Shown: positions 3,385 through 5,314 of the stretch, piece after piece
How the letters are laid out: every line of letters begins with the position of its first letter
Numbering within the stretch: position 1 is the first letter of the stretch
Notes under the pieces: generated by a model
The model's database searches: none
What the model saw: only the letters and a program-made list of their open reading frames with translations
What the model was told of the DNA's origin: nothing
Made by a program: the position numbers and the translations under genes
Source of the DNA: an uncultured Desulfobacterales bacterium
Lineage (GTDB): Bacteria > Desulfobacterota > Desulfobacteria > Desulfobacterales > UBA11574
Reading direction: 5' to 3'
DNA length: 5,314 nt
Assembly (NCBI GenBank): GCA_937925895.1
Contig: CALANC010000065.1
Coordinates: 1-5,314 of the forward strand

Positions 3385-5314
3385 ATGTTGAAAATAAAGG
3401 AAGACATAATTTCCGGCATAATAGCCCATGCCAAAAAAGAAGCGCCCATTGAAGCCTGCGGGTATCTTGCCGAGAAAGAAGGTGTTATCGTTCAGCAATA
3501 CAAAATGAAAAATATGGATGCTTCGGAAGTCCATTTTACCCTTGACCCCGAAGAACAGTTTGAGGCGGTGCGAGACATGCGGAAAAAGGGGTTCAAGCTG
3601 GCGGCAGTATATCATAGCCATCCGACGACCTCGGCTCATCCTTCCCAAGAGGACATCCGGCTGGCCTATGACCCGGACTTAAGCTATGTGATCGTTTCTT
3701 TGCTCGATGGGTCGGAAACACTCAAGTCCTTCAAAATACTTGACAATCACGTGGAGCCTGAAAAGATCGATGTGCTTAAGAAACCGCTAATTTGGGGCAA
3801 AGATGATCATGGTCAAAGGCGTTTTTATGAATTACCGCCAACACTTGACGATGAAATAAAAGACCTTGAAAGTCAAATCCTCAGATATAAAAAAGGAGAA
3901 ATAACCGCCGGGGAATTAAAAACACGCCGCGTACCTTTCGGGGTTTATGTCCAGCGCATAGAAGACACCTATATGGTCCGCATCCGGATTCCCGGCGGCT
4001 GTGTAACACCTTTCCAGTTTAAAACGGTTGCCAGACTTGCTGTTAAATATGGGAACGGATCTGTTCATATTACCACCCGACAGGGACTCCAGATACATGA
4101 TGTGATACTTGAAAATCTCGTTACGGTAATCCGGGAGTTAAAGCATGTCGGCTTAACCAGCAGGGGTGGTGGTGGCAATACGGTACGCAATATCACAGCT
4201 TCGTGGGATGCAGGTATATCGACAGATGAGGTCTTCGATGTCACCCCCTATGCCCTTTCCCTGACGAGCCGATTGATTGCCGAATCTGATTCCTGGCTTG
4301 TGCCTCGCAAATTCAAGATATCCTTTTCCAATTCCGGTGCTGACAATTCGAATGCCTCCTTCAATGATCTGGGCTTTATTGCTCGGAGAAAAAACGGTCA
4401 AAATGGCTTTAGGGTCTATGTTGCAGGAGGAATGGGGTTTAAGCCCCAAGTTGGAAAGCTTTTACATGATTTTCTTCCGGCAGAACAGTCGTATTTGGTT
4501 GCGAAATCAGTGAAACAGATCTTTAACAGACATGGAAATCGAAAGAATAAACATGCCGCCCGGCTGCGGTTTCTCTGGAACAAGCTTGGCGAAAAACAAT
4601 TCGTTGAACTATATCATCAGGAGTTCGAAACACTGAAAAAGCAACGGCTGGAACATTTTTTCGGAGCAGAAGTGGAAAATAAACCCCGGCCCGATATTCG
4701 GTTAAAACCGGTTGAGATTCAGTCTCCGGATTTTGCCATCTGGAAACAGCGGTATGTAAAAGAACAGAAACAGCCGAAATTATATTCTATTTTACTGCCG
4801 ATATTTCTCGGTAACTTGAAAAGTGAGCAGGCCATCGAGCTATCGGAGTTCCTGGATAATTTTGGTGAAAATGTGATGCGCTGCACGCAACAACAGAATC
4901 TAAGCATCCGGAATATACCGGGTGAATATTTAGGAAATGTTTACCGGGTCGCTACCACCATAACCGAGTTAGCCACCGAACCCAAATTCATATCCAATTG
5001 CATTGCCTGCACAGGAGCAGAACTCTGCACCCTCGGTATCTGCCTCTCACGGGGTGCTATACGGGCAATAGGTAAAAAACTAAAAAAGTCCGGATTGAGT
5101 ATTGAAGATCTCAGTGATGTGAAGCTGCATATTTCCGGATGTCCCGATACCTGCGGACTTCACACGACGGCTGATCTTGGGTTTTACGGTGGGGCCTCAC
5201 GCAAGAATCAGATTATGTATCCGGCTTATACCATCGTGGCCGGATCGATTATCAAAGACGGTCACTCCCGTCTGGCATGCAAGATAGACAAAATCAGCGC
5301 CCGTGATCTTCCAG
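3385..5314 (+). CDS. JAMM/Mov34 (M67-type) metalloprotease fused to siroheme sulfite/nitrite reductase (3' truncated by window edge)
   Basis: A single frame of 643 codons runs open to the window end. Residues 1-125 are a JAMM isopeptidase domain of the Mec+/HcyD kind: Glu23 in EACGYL and HSHPTTSAHPSQED, giving the zinc signature H77-x-H79-x10-D90. After a linker (about 126-180) comes a single-chain sulfite/nitrite reductase. The first ferredoxin-like half includes VPFGVYVQR (183-191) and HITTRQGLQIH (228-238), followed by GGGGNTVRNITA (261-272). The second half starts near 465. The siroheme/[4Fe-4S] cysteines C542-x5-C548 and C586-x3-C590 (ISGCPDTCG) are all present. Sulfite reduction to sulfide fits the neighbours better than nitrite reduction. 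Sequence stops at DLP, so the last part of the reductase is missing. ATG 3385 gives the normal M67 start (MLKIKEDII) but lacks a Shine-Dalgarno sequence; the frame is open back to 3244, with TTG 3346 as an alternative start. It follows the E1-like gene by 130 bases. Confidence 0.9.
   Translation, partial: MLKIKEDIISGIIAHAKKEAPIEACGYLAEKEGVIVQQYKMKNMDASEVHFTLDPEEQFEAVRDMRKKGFKLAAVYHSHPTTSAHPSQEDIRLAYDPDLSYVIVSLLDGSETLKSFKILDNHVEPEKIDVLKKPLIWGKDDHGQRRFYELPPTLDDEIKDLESQILRYKKGEITAGELKTRRVPFGVYVQRIEDTYMVRIRIPGGCVTPFQFKTVARLAVKYGNGSVHITTRQGLQIHDVILENLVTVIRELKHVGLTSRGGGGNTVRNITASWDAGISTDEVFDVTPYALSLTSRLIAESDSWLVPRKFKISFSNSGADNSNASFNDLGFIARRKNGQNGFRVYVAGGMGFKPQVGKLLHDFLPAEQSYLVAKSVKQIFNRHGNRKNKHAARLRFLWNKLGEKQFVELYHQEFETLKKQRLEHFFGAEVENKPRPDIRLKPVEIQSPDFAIWKQRYVKEQKQPKLYSILLPIFLGNLKSEQAIELSEFLDNFGENVMRCTQQQNLSIRNIPGEYLGNVYRVATTITELATEPKFISNCIACTGAELCTLGICLSRGAIRAIGKKLKKSGLSIEDLSDVKLHISGCPDTCGLHTTADLGFYGGASRKNQIMYPAYTIVAGSIIKDGHSRLACKIDKISARDLP

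Noticed and set aside
3262..3648. 128-codon minus-strand open frame
   Set aside because: It lies antisense to the JAMM domain, whose motifs are unmistakable on the plus strand, and it extends through the terminator-like hairpin.

Overview
The window looks like a piece of chromosome from an anaerobic bacterium of the old deltaproteobacterial group (Desulfobacterota). This rests on recall, not a search: a helix-turn-helix plus 'two-CW' cysteine-rich protein typical of that group, a KhpA-like protein of the type seen there, and sulfur-transfer and sulfite-reductase genes. All genes called here lie on the plus strand, separated by long AT-rich intergenic stretches.

Left part (1-1117): the possible 3' end of an unrecognised gene (2-160), a small KH-domain RNA-binding protein (260-490), then about 630 bases without a convincing gene. 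That gap holds a GC-rich island, two exact 12-base direct repeats, a strong hairpin whose loop can pair with an upstream octamer, and clustered dyads that probably form the control region of the next gene. Middle part (1118-2129): a 134-residue HTH/two-CW protein, then about 600 bases without a gene. This second gap contains a 107-bp element bounded by perfect 15-bp inverted repeats (possible MITE) and a candidate promoter/operator with a perfect 8+8 dyad.

Right part (2130-5314): the main cassette. It encodes a ThiS/MoaD-like sulfur carrier (2130-2354), a ThiF/MoeB/HesA-type E1-like adenylyltransferase (2442-3254) and, running off the window, one polypeptide that joins a JAMM/Mov34 (M67-type) metalloprotease to a siroheme/[4Fe-4S] sulfite or nitrite reductase (3385 to beyond 5314). 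The carrier does not end in Gly-Gly but has six extra residues, so it should need processing, and the fused JAMM domain is the obvious candidate. By analogy with mycobacterial CysO/Mec+ and Wolinella HcyS/HcyD/HcyF, I infer a route in which sulfite is reduced to sulfide, loaded onto the E1-activated carrier as a thiocarboxylate, and passed to an amino-acid acceptor (cysteine or homocysteine). The acceptor enzyme is not in the window. A hairpin plus T-run that looks like an intrinsic terminator lies between the E1 gene and the fusion gene and may attenuate or separate its expression.
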